From Pandoraea thiooxydans (GTDB lineage Bacteria; Pseudomonadota; Gammaproteobacteria; Burkholderiales; Burkholderiaceae), in NCBI RefSeq assembly GCF_001931675.1, contig NZ_CP014839.1, positions 3,224,001 to 3,288,000 on the forward strand: 64,000 nucleotides of DNA, in the 5' to 3' direction. The translations under genes and the position numbers were made by a program. Below are positions 54,663 through 63,540 of this stretch, one piece after another; positions within the stretch are counted from its first letter, which is position 1, and the number at the start of each line of letters is the position of its first letter. The notes beneath the pieces are model-generated. The model had not been told where the DNA came from, did no database searches, and saw only the letters and a program-made list of their open reading frames with translations.

Positions 54663-55514
54663 ATGACAAAAAAATCGTTGACCAAATTTTTCGCTGGGCT
54701 TTTGCTCGGCGCCACCGTATCGCTTGGTGCGGCCGCAGCATTTGCCGGCACCACGCTGGATCGCGTCGAGACCAGCAAGCAGATCGTCATCGCGGTAAGC
54801 GCCAAGTGGCCGCCGCACGCTTTCCTCGACAGCCACCACCAACTCGAAGGCTACGACATCGACGTCAGCAACGAGATCGCCAAGCGCCTTGGCGTGAAGG
54901 TCAAGTTCGACACACCGGATTTCAACCTGGTCACCGGCGGGCATTGGCACGGCCGCTGGGATCTGGCCGTCTTTGGCATTACCCCTACCATCGCGCGGGC
55001 CCGGGTGCTGGATTTTCCGGCGATTTATTATTACAGCGCCTATGTCTTCGTCGTGCATAAGGATTCCACGGCCAAGACCCGCGAGGATCTGAAGAACGTC
55101 GTGTTCGGCGTGGAGGGCGGCACCACGGCGGACGACTACATGCATCATGCGCTGCAAATCGATGCCAAGAGCCTGCCGCCGTTCCACTACCTGGATTTCA
55201 CGCCGACCCTGAGGACCTACAAGACCTCCCTGCTGCCGTTCGAGGATCTGCGGCTGGGTAACAACGTGCGCCTGGGCGCGATCATTGCCGAGAAGGAAAC
55301 CGCGATGGCGGCCATCAAGCATGGTTATCCGGTCAAGATCATTCCCAACGACATCGCGTATTGGGAGCCGGTGGGCATCGCCGCCGACAAGGGCGACCCT
55401 GCGTTCGATCAGAAAATCGCTTCGATCATCGCCGACATGAAAAAGGACGGCACCTTGAAGAAGATCAGCGAGAAGTGGTTCGGCGCGGATTACACCAGCA
55501 TCAACGCCAACTAG
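54663..55514 (+). CDS. Amino acid/amine ABC transporter substrate-binding protein
   Basis: The 283-residue periplasmic protein has a signal peptide ending AAAFA (about residue 28) and family-3 binding-protein motifs KQIVIAVSAKWPPHAFLDS, LEGYDIDVSNEIAKRLG and TLKKISEKWFGAD. It is the first gene of the operon that includes an oxidase, a permease and an ATPase. The ligand is probably the oxidase substrate or a relative. Confidence 0.9.
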   Translation: MTKKSLTKFFAGLLLGATVSLGAAAAFAGTTLDRVETSKQIVIAVSAKWPPHAFLDSHHQLEGYDIDVSNEIAKRLGVKVKFDTPDFNLVTGGHWHGRWDLAVFGITPTIARARVLDFPAIYYYSAYVFVVHKDSTAKTREDLKNVVFGVEGGTTADDYMHHALQIDAKSLPPFHYLDFTPTLRTYKTSLLPFEDLRLGNNVRLGAIIAEKETAMAAIKHGYPVKIIPNDIAYWEPVGIAADKGDPAFDQKIASIIADMKKDGTLKKISEKWFGADYTSINAN

Positions 55515-55518
55515 ACGC

Positions 55519-55574
55519 CCGGCAAACGTTGCCGGCTTCGGTCAACCCCTGAACGGCGGGGAGATATCCCCGCC
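55519..55574 (+). repeat. Two hairpins after the binding-protein gene
   Basis: CCGGCAA (55519-55525) pairs with TTGCCGG (55529-55535) around ACG. GGCGGGGA (55555-55562) pairs with TCCCCGCC (55567-55574) around GATA. Neither has a U-tract. Together they lie between the binding-protein and oxidase genes, a place where stabilising stems often set unequal expression. Confidence 0.65.
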
Positions 55575-55584
55575 CGCACACAAC

Positions 55585-56880
55585 GTGCCTGAATACTCCG
55601 ATAACTATTACACCCAAACCGCTTCTTCGACCGCCCGGTACCCTAGCCTCGCCCGGGCCGAGGAAGCCGACGTATGCGTGGTCGGCGCCGGGCTCGCGGG
55701 CCTGACGGCGGCGCTGACGCTGGCCCGCGCCGGCAAGCGGGTAATCCTGCTCGACGCCGAGAGAATTGCGTGGGGAGCATCGGGCCGCAACGGCGGGGTC
55801 GTCAGCCCGGGCTATGCGACCAGTTTCGATGCGATCGCAAAACGGGCCGGAGACGAAGCCGCCGGGCAGCTGCACCGGCTTTCGATCGAAGGCGTCGAGA
55901 TCGTCAGAAATAACATCGGCCGGCTCGACATCCAGGGCACGGATCCGATCAACGGAGTGCTGCGGGTCGGGCGCTTCGACAACTCGGACGAAGTCAGAAA
56001 ATACATCGCCTGGGTCGAGCGCACGTTCGACTATCCGCTGCAATTTCACACCAAGGACGAAATTCGCGCGCTGCTGGCGTCCAGGAAATATTTCAACGCG
56101 ATCTACAACCCCGGCGCGTTTCATTTCCATCCGCTTAACTACGCGATCGGGCTGGCGCAGGAAATCACCCGGCTGGGTGGCCTGATCTTCGAGGACTCGC
56201 GCGCGCTCGGCATCGAGCACAGAGCAACCGTCAAGCAGGTGACGACCCGGGCAGGCTCGGTGCGCGCCAAAGACGTGTTGATCGCCTGCGGCGGCTATAC
56301 CGATCGGCTCGTTCCCGCGCTGGCGCGCAGCTATATACCGATCCTGACCTACATGGTGGTTTCGCGGCCGGCCCAGACGCTGCTCGCCACCGCGATTCGA
56401 ACGCGTGCCTCGATTGGAGACAGCCGCCGCTCGAGCGACTACTACCGGCTCGTCGACGGCGGCCGGCGCCTGTTGTGGGGCGGCATGATCACCACCCGGC
56501 AGGCCGAGCCCGCCCAACTGGGCGCCCTGCTCAAGCAGCGCATTGTCGATACGTATCCGCAGTTGGCCGAGCTCGAGATCGAGCGCGCGTGGTCCGGCCG
56601 CATGGCCTACGCCCGGCATCTGATGCCGCAAATCGGCACACTGGGCGGCGGCCTGTGGTACTGCACGAGCTTCGGCGGTCATGGCATGAATACCACCGCC
56701 ATCGGCGGCACCGTCATTGCCGAGGCGATGCTCGGCGCCTCGGCACGCTATAAGCTGTTCAGCCCATTCGGGCTGACCTGGACCGGCGGCCCATTGGGCG
56801 CCGCGGCGGTGCAATTGACCTACTGGCGCTACCAGCTCAACGACTTTCTGCAAGAACGCAAATCGCAGGTCCACGATTAG
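55585..56880 (+). CDS. FAD-dependent amine/amino-acid oxidase (PuuB/DadA-like)
   Basis: The 431-residue protein has the FAD motif [21 protein letters not shown], then [16 protein letters not shown], which is characteristic of the gamma-glutamylputrescine oxidase / glycine oxidase group, and [16 protein letters not shown] near the C-terminus. Likely reaction: oxidative deamination of an amine or amino acid with O2 or a quinone as acceptor. It starts with GTG at 55585. Its position between binding protein and permease of an ABC operon suggests that it acts on the imported substrate. Confidence 0.85.
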   Translation: MPEYSDNYYTQTASSTARYPSLARAEEADVCVVGAGLAGLTAALTLARAGKRVILLDAERIAWGASGRNGGVVSPGYATSFDAIAKRAGDEAAGQLHRLSIEGVEIVRNNIGRLDIQGTDPINGVLRVGRFDNSDEVRKYIAWVERTFDYPLQFHTKDEIRALLASRKYFNAIYNPGAFHFHPLNYAIGLAQEITRLGGLIFEDSRALGIEHRATVKQVTTRAGSVRAKDVLIACGGYTDRLVPALARSYIPILTYMVVSRPAQTLLATAIRTRASIGDSRRSSDYYRLVDGGRRLLWGGMITTRQAEPAQLGALLKQRIVDTYPQLAELEIERAWSGRMAYARHLMPQIGTLGGGLWYCTSFGGHGMNTTAIGGTVIAEAMLGASARYKLFSPFGLTWTGGPLGAAAVQLTYWRYQLNDFLQERKSQVHD

Positions 56881-56897
56881 GGTTGGAGAATCGAGTT

Positions 56898-57863
56898 ATG
56901 CCGCTGACCAATCAAAAGAAGTACAAGGGATCGACGACCGGTCTCGTTCTGCTCGTTTTGGCGATTTTAGTCGGCACTTACTATTATTTCCTGTTTGCCG
57001 ACGACGGCTGGCTGATGCGCCTGATCACCGCGCACGTTACGGCAAAGCCGCAGACCATCTCGTATCTGCACGGCGCCCGATGGGCCGCGGGCATTGCCCT
57101 GTTCGTCGTCAACTATTGGCTGCTCGGAAAAACGCCCAAGCAGTTGCAGATCTGCGTGACGGCGATCGAACTGTTCCTGCTGCTCGCGCTGTTCATGACG
57201 ACATTCCGGCTCAGCCCGAAATTCATCGAGGCGAATGTCGGCTACCTGATTACCCAGGGCGCGTTCACGACGCTCTACGTCTCGGCGATCTCGATTGTCA
57301 TCGCGTTCTGCATCGCCCTGGTCACGGCCATTGCCCGGCTCTCGTCGAGCGGCGTGGCGGTCGGCATCGCGCGTTTCTATACGTCGTTCTTTCGCGGGAT
57401 TCCGCTGCTCATACAGATCTTCATTCTGTATATGGGCTTTCCCGAGCTTGGCTTCGTGATCAACCCGATACCGGCCGGCATCGCCGCACTGTCGCTGTGC
57501 TACGGCGCCTATATGAGCGAAGTGTTCCGCGCTGGCATCCAAAGCATTCCGCCCGGCCAGTGGGAGGCTTCGCGCGCACTGGGTCTTCACAAACGCAAAA
57601 TCATGCGGCTGGTGATTCTGCCGCAGGCGCTGAAGATCATCATTCCGCCCACCGGCAATCACTTCATCGCCATGCTCAAGGACAGCTCGCTGGTCTCCGT
57701 GGTGGGGGTATGGGAGTTGACCTACGTCGCCAGCACGGTGGGCAATCGCGACTTCCGCAACATGGAGATGCTGATCACGGCGGCGGCCATCTACTGGCTG
57801 ATGTCGATCGGCCTGGAAGTCGTGCAGGGCCGAATCGAGCGCCGCTACAGCCGCGCTGCCTGA
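56898..57863 (+). CDS. Amino acid ABC transporter permease with N-terminal extension
   Basis: The 321-residue protein ends in a standard HisM/GlnP permease domain with the EAA loop [20 protein letters not shown]. The first 100 residues are extra: three more hydrophobic stretches ([43 protein letters not shown]) precede it. Usual family length is about 220-240. The ATG at 56898 has GGAG nine bases upstream. The single permease gene must homodimerise. Confidence 0.88.
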   Translation: MPLTNQKKYKGSTTGLVLLVLAILVGTYYYFLFADDGWLMRLITAHVTAKPQTISYLHGARWAAGIALFVVNYWLLGKTPKQLQICVTAIELFLLLALFMTTFRLSPKFIEANVGYLITQGAFTTLYVSAISIVIAFCIALVTAIARLSSSGVAVGIARFYTSFFRGIPLLIQIFILYMGFPELGFVINPIPAGIAALSLCYGAYMSEVFRAGIQSIPPGQWEASRALGLHKRKIMRLVILPQALKIIIPPTGNHFIAMLKDSSLVSVVGVWELTYVASTVGNRDFRNMEMLITAAAIYWLMSIGLEVVQGRIERRYSRAA

Positions 57864-57913
57864 ACGAGTCCGCTCGCATGGCAGCGAGCGAACCGCCTGG
57901 TCATCAAGGGGAT

Positions 57914-58669
57914 ATGCAAATGCAGGGCGAGATCAAGTACGCGATCACGATGGAAAACGTGAACAAATGGTTCGGCAAGCATCATGTGCTCAAGGACATC
58001 AATCTGACCATCAGGGACCAGGAGAAAGTCGTCATTTGCGGGCCGTCGGGCTCGGGCAAGTCCACCATGATCCGCTGCATCAACGGACTCGAGGAACACC
58101 AGCAGGGCAAGATCGTGGTCGGCGGCGTCGAACTGTCGGACGAGCTGAATTCGCTGGACCACGTGCGCGGCAACGCCGGCATGGTGTTTCAGTCGTTCAA
58201 TCTGTTCCCGCACATGACCATTCTGGACAATTGCACGCTCGCGCCCATCCATGTGCGCGGCATGAAGAAACCACATGCCGAGGAGCTCGCCATGAGCCTG
58301 ATGGCGCGCGTGAAAATTCAGGATCAGGCCCATAAGTACCCGGCCCAGTTATCCGGCGGGCAACAGCAGCGCGTGGCGATCGCCAGGGCACTGTGCATGC
58401 AGCCCAAAATCATGCTGTTCGACGAACCGACCTCGGCCCTGGACCCGGAGATGGTCAAGGAAGTGCTGGATACGATGATCGAACTGACCGAACTGGGCAT
58501 GACCATGCTGTGCGTGACACACGAGATGAACTTCGCCAAGCAGATCGCCGATCGGGTCGTATTCATGGATAACGGTTCAATCGTCGAAGCGGGAACCCCG
58601 AGCGAGATTTTCGAAGCGCCGCGCACCGACCGGCTCAGGACGTTTCTGAGCCAGATACTTCATCACTAG
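57914..58669 (+). CDS. Amino acid ABC transporter ATP-binding protein
   Basis: The 251-residue ATPase has Walker [10 protein letters not shown], signature [14 protein letters not shown] and Walker [13 protein letters not shown] with H-loop CVTHEM. ATG codons at 57878, 57914 and 57920 are all possible; the AAGGGG just upstream of 57914 favours 57914 or 57920. It ends the operon begun at 54663. Confidence 0.9.
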   Translation: MQMQGEIKYAITMENVNKWFGKHHVLKDINLTIRDQEKVVICGPSGSGKSTMIRCINGLEEHQQGKIVVGGVELSDELNSLDHVRGNAGMVFQSFNLFPHMTILDNCTLAPIHVRGMKKPHAEELAMSLMARVKIQDQAHKYPAQLSGGQQQRVAIARALCMQPKIMLFDEPTSALDPEMVKEVLDTMIELTELGMTMLCVTHEMNFAKQIADRVVFMDNGSIVEAGTPSEIFEAPRTDRLRTFLSQILHH

Positions 58670-58792
58670 GGGACGGCGACAGCCTTTGCCCTCGGGGCGC
58701 GCGCTCGATTATCGAAGCGCCCGATCCACGCCCAACCTGTTACTAAGCAGTCGCATCAGCTCCAGGCAGCCGGCGCATGAGGGCGGCCATCG

Positions 58793-58798
58793 TATAAT
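58793..58798 (+). promoter_or_regulatory. -10 box upstream of the GT25 gene
   Basis: A perfect TATAAT lies about 95 bases before the GT25 start. No good -35 is visible at the right distance, so the call is tentative. Confidence 0.35.
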
Positions 58799-58891
58799 GC
58801 CCACGCGCCGCACGGCAGCTTTCCCATCGCGCAGGCGGCGCGGCCGCATGACGGTTGCGGCCCAACCCTGCTTTTTCGACAAACCACGGAC

Positions 58892-59683
58892 ATGCTCGCT
58901 TCGGATCCGCCCTCCCTTCCCTCTGGCGACACGCAGCCGGTGCCTGGTCTCGACGGTATCTATGTGCTGAGCGTCAAATCGTTCACTGACCGCATCGCGC
59001 ACATCAGGAAAGAGCTGGGCGCCCAGCACCTGGACTTCGAGTTCGTCTTCGACCATGACGCCGCGGAATTGGACCCGGCCGTATTGGCGCGCCAGTTCGC
59101 GGCAGACACCCAACTTTCGCGCGCGCATTGCTCGCTGGTGCTCAAGCATGCCGAAGCCTGGCGCCGTGCATTGTCGCGCGGACAGCGAACGATCCTGGTG
59201 CTGGAAGACGACGTGCTGCTTAACCGGAATTTTCGCGCCGGGCTGGCCACCGCACTGGCGGCCGGGCGCGGGCTGCACGATGGCTGGCTGATTTTCCTGG
59301 GCGGCGCGGACACCAAGGTGCCGGATGCCTTCTTTCTGTCGAAAACACCGATCTTCCCACTGCCGCTGCCGACCGCCGAGGGCTATCTCACCGACGCCGC
59401 GGCGATGGCGCGGCGCATTGCCTGGCTCGATGCAAACCGCGTGGACCTGCCGGCCGATCACTTGATCAACCAAATCGACGAGGCTTGCGGCATCGGCCAA
59501 TACTGGCTGCGCTCCCCCGTGGTCGAGCAGGGGAGCGTTTTCGGGCTGTTCACCAGCAAACTGGATCGCAACCGGCTCAAACACTCCACCGTCTATAATT
59601 GGCTGCGCTATCACTGGAACAAGATTCGTCGGCGCCGTCTGCGCGGCTGTTGGGTTAAACTGCGCGCGCGCCTGGGCGGCTAG
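58892..59683 (+). CDS. Glycosyltransferase family 25 (LPS biosynthesis)
   Basis: The 263-residue protein has the GT25 pattern: YVLSVKSFTDRIAHIRKEL, SRAHCSLVLKHAEAW and ILVLEDDVLLNRNF with the acidic DD site. The C-terminus is very basic (WNKIRRRRLRGC), which fits membrane association. It likely adds a sugar (galactose in many cases) to the LPS core. An O-antigen ligase-like gene follows after 51 bases. Confidence 0.87.
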   Translation: MLASDPPSLPSGDTQPVPGLDGIYVLSVKSFTDRIAHIRKELGAQHLDFEFVFDHDAAELDPAVLARQFAADTQLSRAHCSLVLKHAEAWRRALSRGQRTILVLEDDVLLNRNFRAGLATALAAGRGLHDGWLIFLGGADTKVPDAFFLSKTPIFPLPLPTAEGYLTDAAAMARRIAWLDANRVDLPADHLINQIDEACGIGQYWLRSPVVEQGSVFGLFTSKLDRNRLKHSTVYNWLRYHWNKIRRRRLRGCWVKLRARLGG

Positions 59684-59734
59684 GCCGGCATGCGCGGCAC
59701 CGCATCCTTTCATCAATCCTCACGCTCATTCATC

Positions 59735-60982
59735 ATGCAACAACCGAGTTTGCCCTGGTATCGGGACACGGTGAAGACCGCCCGCGGTCTGCTGATCGCC
59801 CAACTGGTTTTTCTGATGTTCTCGCCGCCGCTGACCAATATCGCGGAAGGTCTTCTCTATCTGCTGGTACTGCTATCCCCAACGCTTCGGCAACGCGTGA
59901 AAGCGGCACTGAAGCAGCCGATGGTCATGGGCCTTTGCCTGTTCGCCGCGTTCCTGATCATCGGCATGTTTTATGGCAATGCTCCTCGAGCCGAGGCGTG
60001 GAGCATGCTAACCGGCTGGCGCCGCCTGCTGATGCTGCCGCTCGGCTGCGCGGTGTTCGACGACGAAAAATCGAAACGGCGCTTGCTGGTGACGTTCATC
60101 GCCGCGTCAGTGGCTTGCGCGATTGTTTCGTTCGCGCTGTTTTTTGCGCATCGGCCGATCTACCACTATGAATTGGGCATTACGGTACGCAATCACGCCA
60201 CGCAGGGCCTGCTGTTTTCGGTTGCGGCATTCGCCTCGGCGATCCTTCTCCGTGATGAGTTTCGACGAGAAACGTCGCCGCGACATGTTTGGCGGGCAGC
60301 ATTGTATGTCAGCGTAGTTCTTCTGCTAGTGAACACCATATTCATCACCAGCGGTCGCAGCGGTTATCTGGCGATGATGGTTTTGCTGACTGTCTATCTG
60401 CTGACTCTCCCCGGTCTCGGCAGTCACGCACTGGCACCGCGGCGGCTCGTCGTGGTTGCCGTGGGCGTGGCGATAGCTACTGCAGCGCTATTTATGTCGC
60501 CAGTTGCGCGCGAGCGGATCGACCGAGGCCTCCATCAGGCAGACACCTATCAAAATACGAATCAACTGACCTCGATCGGAATTCGCATCGTATTCCTGAA
60601 AAACACCTTGGCGGTCATTCGTGAACACCCATGGTTCGGCGTCGGCACCGGCGGTTTTCGCATCGCCTATCAGCGGCAGGTGGCAGGCAAACAAGGCTGG
60701 GAAGCGATTGGAACGACCGATCCGCACAATCAGTTCCTGAAAATCTGGGCCGAGCAGGGACTGCTCGGACTGGCGGCGTTCCTGGCCTTTATTGCCTCTG
60801 CTTTCTGGCAACGCGTTGACGCGACGTATCGCACGCTCGGGGGCGGGGTGATGTGCGCCTGGTGCGCGACCAGCCTGTTCAATTCACATTTCTCGACGTT
60901 TTCGGAAGGACGGTTTATCTTTATCTGGTGTGGCGCCATGCTGGCGCTACCGTTTTTTCGGCGCGACAAGGCGAACGGGTGA
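59735..60982 (+). CDS. O-antigen ligase / polymerase (WaaL/Wzy family)
   Basis: The 415-residue protein has about 11 membrane segments and the Wzy_C pattern: a periplasmic loop with EHPWFGVGTGGFR, then TTDPHNQFLKIWAEQGLLGLAAFLAF. This family includes WaaL ligases that attach O-antigen to lipid A-core and Wzy polymerases; the two cannot be told apart here. It lies 51 bases after the GT25 gene. The middle of the gene has lower GC than the surroundings. Confidence 0.85.
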   Translation: MQQPSLPWYRDTVKTARGLLIAQLVFLMFSPPLTNIAEGLLYLLVLLSPTLRQRVKAALKQPMVMGLCLFAAFLIIGMFYGNAPRAEAWSMLTGWRRLLMLPLGCAVFDDEKSKRRLLVTFIAASVACAIVSFALFFAHRPIYHYELGITVRNHATQGLLFSVAAFASAILLRDEFRRETSPRHVWRAALYVSVVLLLVNTIFITSGRSGYLAMMVLLTVYLLTLPGLGSHALAPRRLVVVAVGVAIATAALFMSPVARERIDRGLHQADTYQNTNQLTSIGIRIVFLKNTLAVIREHPWFGVGTGGFRIAYQRQVAGKQGWEAIGTTDPHNQFLKIWAEQGLLGLAAFLAFIASAFWQRVDATYRTLGGGVMCAWCATSLFNSHFSTFSEGRFIFIWCGAMLALPFFRRDKANG

Positions 60983-61167
60983 GGCGTCGGGCTGGACACG
61001 TAGCGCGCCGCGCCAAATAGGCCGGGTTCGCGGACCGACCGCAACATTGATGGTCCGCGGTCCGGTACAGCGGTTGCGATACTCGGCCCGACGCCGGGCT
61101 TGCGCACCAGAAGCGCGGCGGGCGAGGCAATCCTGCGAATCATTTCAATAAAAACAGAGGGGACATA

Positions 61168-62094
61168 TTGAATATCGCGTCGAGTTTCGACGAGACTGCA
61201 GCGCTACGGCTGCTCGAAAGTCTCCATGACGGCGGGCTTTTCATTGCCCTCTACGATCAAGACGACGTGATTCGATACGCGAACGTCGCTTTTCGCAATG
61301 CGTTCATGCGAGAGCAGCCCCATCCGATCGATTTCGCAACGCTGCTGCGCAGCAATCACAGCGCCGGCACCGGCGCCAGCGTTGGCGCCATCGATATCGA
61401 AACCTACATTCGCCGAGCTCTCACGCGACGTCGCTCGCGCCCGTATTGCGCGTTTCAGCTCGATTTGATCGACGGCCGGCGATTGTGGCTGACGGAGACC
61501 TTGCTGCCCGACGGCTGGCTGCTGTGCGTGGCCACCGACATCACCGTTCTCAAGCAAAGCGAGGCGGTGCTGCGCAATGCGCGCGACGTCGCGCTCAAGG
61601 CTTCGCAAACGGATTATCTGACCAAGCTGCCCAACCGGCGCTATGGCTTTCAGTTCCTCAAGCGTGCGTTGGACAACGCGCACGTCTATCGGGAGCCGCT
61701 GACCATTGCACTGCTCGATCTCGATCATTTCAGACGCATCAACGAGCAATATGGTCACGAGGCGGGCGACGCGGCGTTGCGCAAATTCGCCGACACGTGC
61801 CGCGCCGAGTTGCGTGCAAGCGATACCGTCGCCCGCGTCGGCGGCGAGGAATTCGTGATTATCTGGCCCCATACGCCTATGGAATTCGCCCTCGAGATCC
61901 TGCGCCGGCTCCATCGCACGCCGCTGCAGGTTCGGCACGATGCACGCCGGCTGGATTTCTCGTTCACCTTTTCCGCGGGCATCGCACAAGCCCTGCCGGA
62001 AGACTCGCTGCGCTCGATTTTGGTACGCGCGGACAAATCGCTTTATGCGGCCAAAGCCAACGGCCGCCACGCGATCGACGTCTCGGCCGGCTAA
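61168..62094 (+). CDS. PAS-GGDEF diguanylate cyclase
   Basis: The 308-residue protein has a PAS-like domain (about 20-130) and a C-terminal GGDEF domain (about 140-305) with an intact active site GGEEF (225-229) and an I-site RASD (216-219) for product inhibition. It should make c-di-GMP. It starts with TTG at 61168, with GAGGGG about seven bases upstream; no ATG precedes the PAS domain. The gene stands alone before tRNA-Gly. Confidence 0.88.
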   Translation: MNIASSFDETAALRLLESLHDGGLFIALYDQDDVIRYANVAFRNAFMREQPHPIDFATLLRSNHSAGTGASVGAIDIETYIRRALTRRRSRPYCAFQLDLIDGRRLWLTETLLPDGWLLCVATDITVLKQSEAVLRNARDVALKASQTDYLTKLPNRRYGFQFLKRALDNAHVYREPLTIALLDLDHFRRINEQYGHEAGDAALRKFADTCRAELRASDTVARVGGEEFVIIWPHTPMEFALEILRRLHRTPLQVRHDARRLDFSFTFSAGIAQALPEDSLRSILVRADKSLYAAKANGRHAIDVSAG

Positions 62095-62175
62095 GGAGCC
62101 GCTTCGGTGCGGATCGCACCGGGGGTCGGCGCAAAACACCTCCACCGGCCCTTCATCCGCCCGCACAAGCTATGC

Positions 62176-62181
62176 TAAAAT
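62176..62181 (+). promoter_or_regulatory. -10 box of tRNA-Gly
   Basis: TAAAAT (62176-62181) lies 20 bases before the mature tRNA 5' end. The -35 region is poor, so the call is modest. Confidence 0.4.
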
Positions 62182-62201
62182 CCCGTCCTCAGCGCTTCAA
62201 A

Positions 62202-62275
62202 GCGGGCGTCGTATAATGGTAATACCCTAGCTTCCCAAGCTAGAGCCGTGGGTTCGATTCCCATCGCCCGCTCCA
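62202..62275 (+). tRNA. tRNA-Gly (anticodon CCC), CCA encoded
   Basis: The 74-base cloverleaf has acceptor GCGGGCG with CGCCCGC, anticodon stem CTAGC/GCTAG, loop TTCCCAA (anticodon CCC) and T loop GGTTCGATTCC. The discriminator is T, followed by encoded CCA (62273-62275). Confidence 0.95.
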
Positions 62276-62292
62276 CCAGCCCCATCGCAATC

Positions 62293-62320
62293 AGCCGTCT
62301 ATTGGACGGCTTTTTATTTT
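62293..62320 (+). terminator. Terminator of tRNA-Gly
   Basis: AGCCGTC (62293-62299) pairs with GACGGCT (62305-62311), loop TATTG, followed by TTTTATTTT. The U-tract ends one base before the trmB start codon. Confidence 0.85.
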
Positions 62321-62321
62321 C

Positions 62322-63098
62322 ATGACGAACTCACAACCGCCCCTGCCGTACGAGGACGAGGACGACGACACGTCTGTTCGCGACGATGGCGCGGCGTCCG
62401 CTGAATCCGCCGAGGCCGAGGTCGCGCATCCGCGCCGGATTCGCAGTTTCGTGCGGCGCGCGGGCCGCACCTCCGACGCGCAACGGCGGGCTTTCGAGAC
62501 ACAGGGGCCGCGCTTTCTGTTGCCATATGCGGCCGCGCCGCTCGATTGGGCCGCGGTGTTCGGCCGCGCGGCGCCGCGGATTCTGGAGATCGGCTGCGGC
62601 ATGGGCGAGACCACGGCCCATATCGCCGGGCTGCGCCCGGGAGACGATTTCCTTGGCGTGGAGGTGCACGAACCCGGGGTCGGCGCGCTACTGAAGCGCA
62701 TCGGCGAACAGTCGCTGACCAATCTGCGCGTCATCCAGCATGACGCGGTCGAAGTGGTCGAGCATATGCTGGCGCCGGCAAGCCTGGATGGCGTGCACAT
62801 CTTTTTCCCCGACCCGTGGCACAAGAAGCGCCATCACAAGCGGCGTTTGATTCAGGCACCGTTCGTCGCGCTGTTGGCCTCGCGCCTGAAGCCGGGCGGT
62901 TATCTGCATTGCGCGACCGACTGGCAGGAATACGCCGAACAAATGCTGGAAGTGCTGAGCGCGGAACCCGCCTTGCAAAACACCGCGGCAGGCTACGCCG
63001 AGCGCCCCGCCTACCGCCCGGTGACCAAGTTCGAGCAACGCGGCGTGCGGCTCGGGCACGGCGTGTGGGATCTGGTGTTTCGCAAACGAGCTGACTGA
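62322..63098 (+). CDS. trmB: tRNA (guanine-N7-)-methyltransferase TrmB
   Basis: The 258-residue protein has an acidic, disordered start, then [19 protein letters not shown], the SAM-binding motif [11 protein letters not shown], and the TrmB signature [16 protein letters not shown]. It makes m7G46 in tRNA. The ATG at 62322 directly abuts the tRNA-Gly terminator and has no ribosome-binding site. No other ATG precedes the conserved core. Confidence 0.93.
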   Translation: MTNSQPPLPYEDEDDDTSVRDDGAASAESAEAEVAHPRRIRSFVRRAGRTSDAQRRAFETQGPRFLLPYAAAPLDWAAVFGRAAPRILEIGCGMGETTAHIAGLRPGDDFLGVEVHEPGVGALLKRIGEQSLTNLRVIQHDAVEVVEHMLAPASLDGVHIFFPDPWHKKRHHKRRLIQAPFVALLASRLKPGGYLHCATDWQEYAEQMLEVLSAEPALQNTAAGYAERPAYRPVTKFEQRGVRLGHGVWDLVFRKRAD

Positions 63099-63116
63099 CG
63101 CGCCCGGCCGAGTGCG

Positions 63117-63386
63117 TCACGCGCTGTCGTTATGTGGCTGCGTGGCGGTTTCGAGGCGTGCGAGCCACGTCAATGCATGTGCGCGCGTCTGGCCGCACAT
63201 GGCGGGCTCGGGTTGCAGGCCGCCACAGCATTGGGGCCGCTCGGGCCGCCCAAAAATGGCGCAGCGCATGTCGTCGGTGAGTTGGACGCAGCGCACGCCG
63301 GCGGGCTTGCCGTTGGGCATGCCCGGAATCGCAGAGGTGATGGAAGGCGCGATGCAGCATGCACCGCAACCAAGGCGGCAGACCAT
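63117..63386 (-). CDS. YkgJ-family cysteine cluster protein
   Basis: The protein is 89 residues from the ATG at 63386. It contains CRLGCGACC near the start, then SAIPGMPNGKPAGVRCVQL, CAIF, CCGG and MCG, the cysteine pattern of YkgJ-type putative Zn/Fe-S proteins. A longer start at 63428 is possible. It is convergent with trmB, 18 bases between stops. Confidence 0.83.
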   Translation of the reverse strand: MVCRLGCGACCIAPSITSAIPGMPNGKPAGVRCVQLTDDMRCAIFGRPERPQCCGGLQPEPAMCGQTRAHALTWLARLETATQPHNDSA

Positions 63387-63540
63387 GGCTCGCTCGGGTC
63401 GCGCGGATTCCCGCGGGGCCCACAGCATAAACCAGGTACGCCCGGCGCGCACCCCGCCGGACCACCTCCGGGGCCGTACGAACCGATAATTTGCTAAAAT
63501 CGCGGTTTCTGTTTTCGCAGCACTTTTTACGGTTAGCCAC

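Noticed and set aside
55501-56874. 457-codon frame antisense to the FAD oxidase
   Set aside because: It shows no motifs and lies fully inside a well-supported gene on the other strand.
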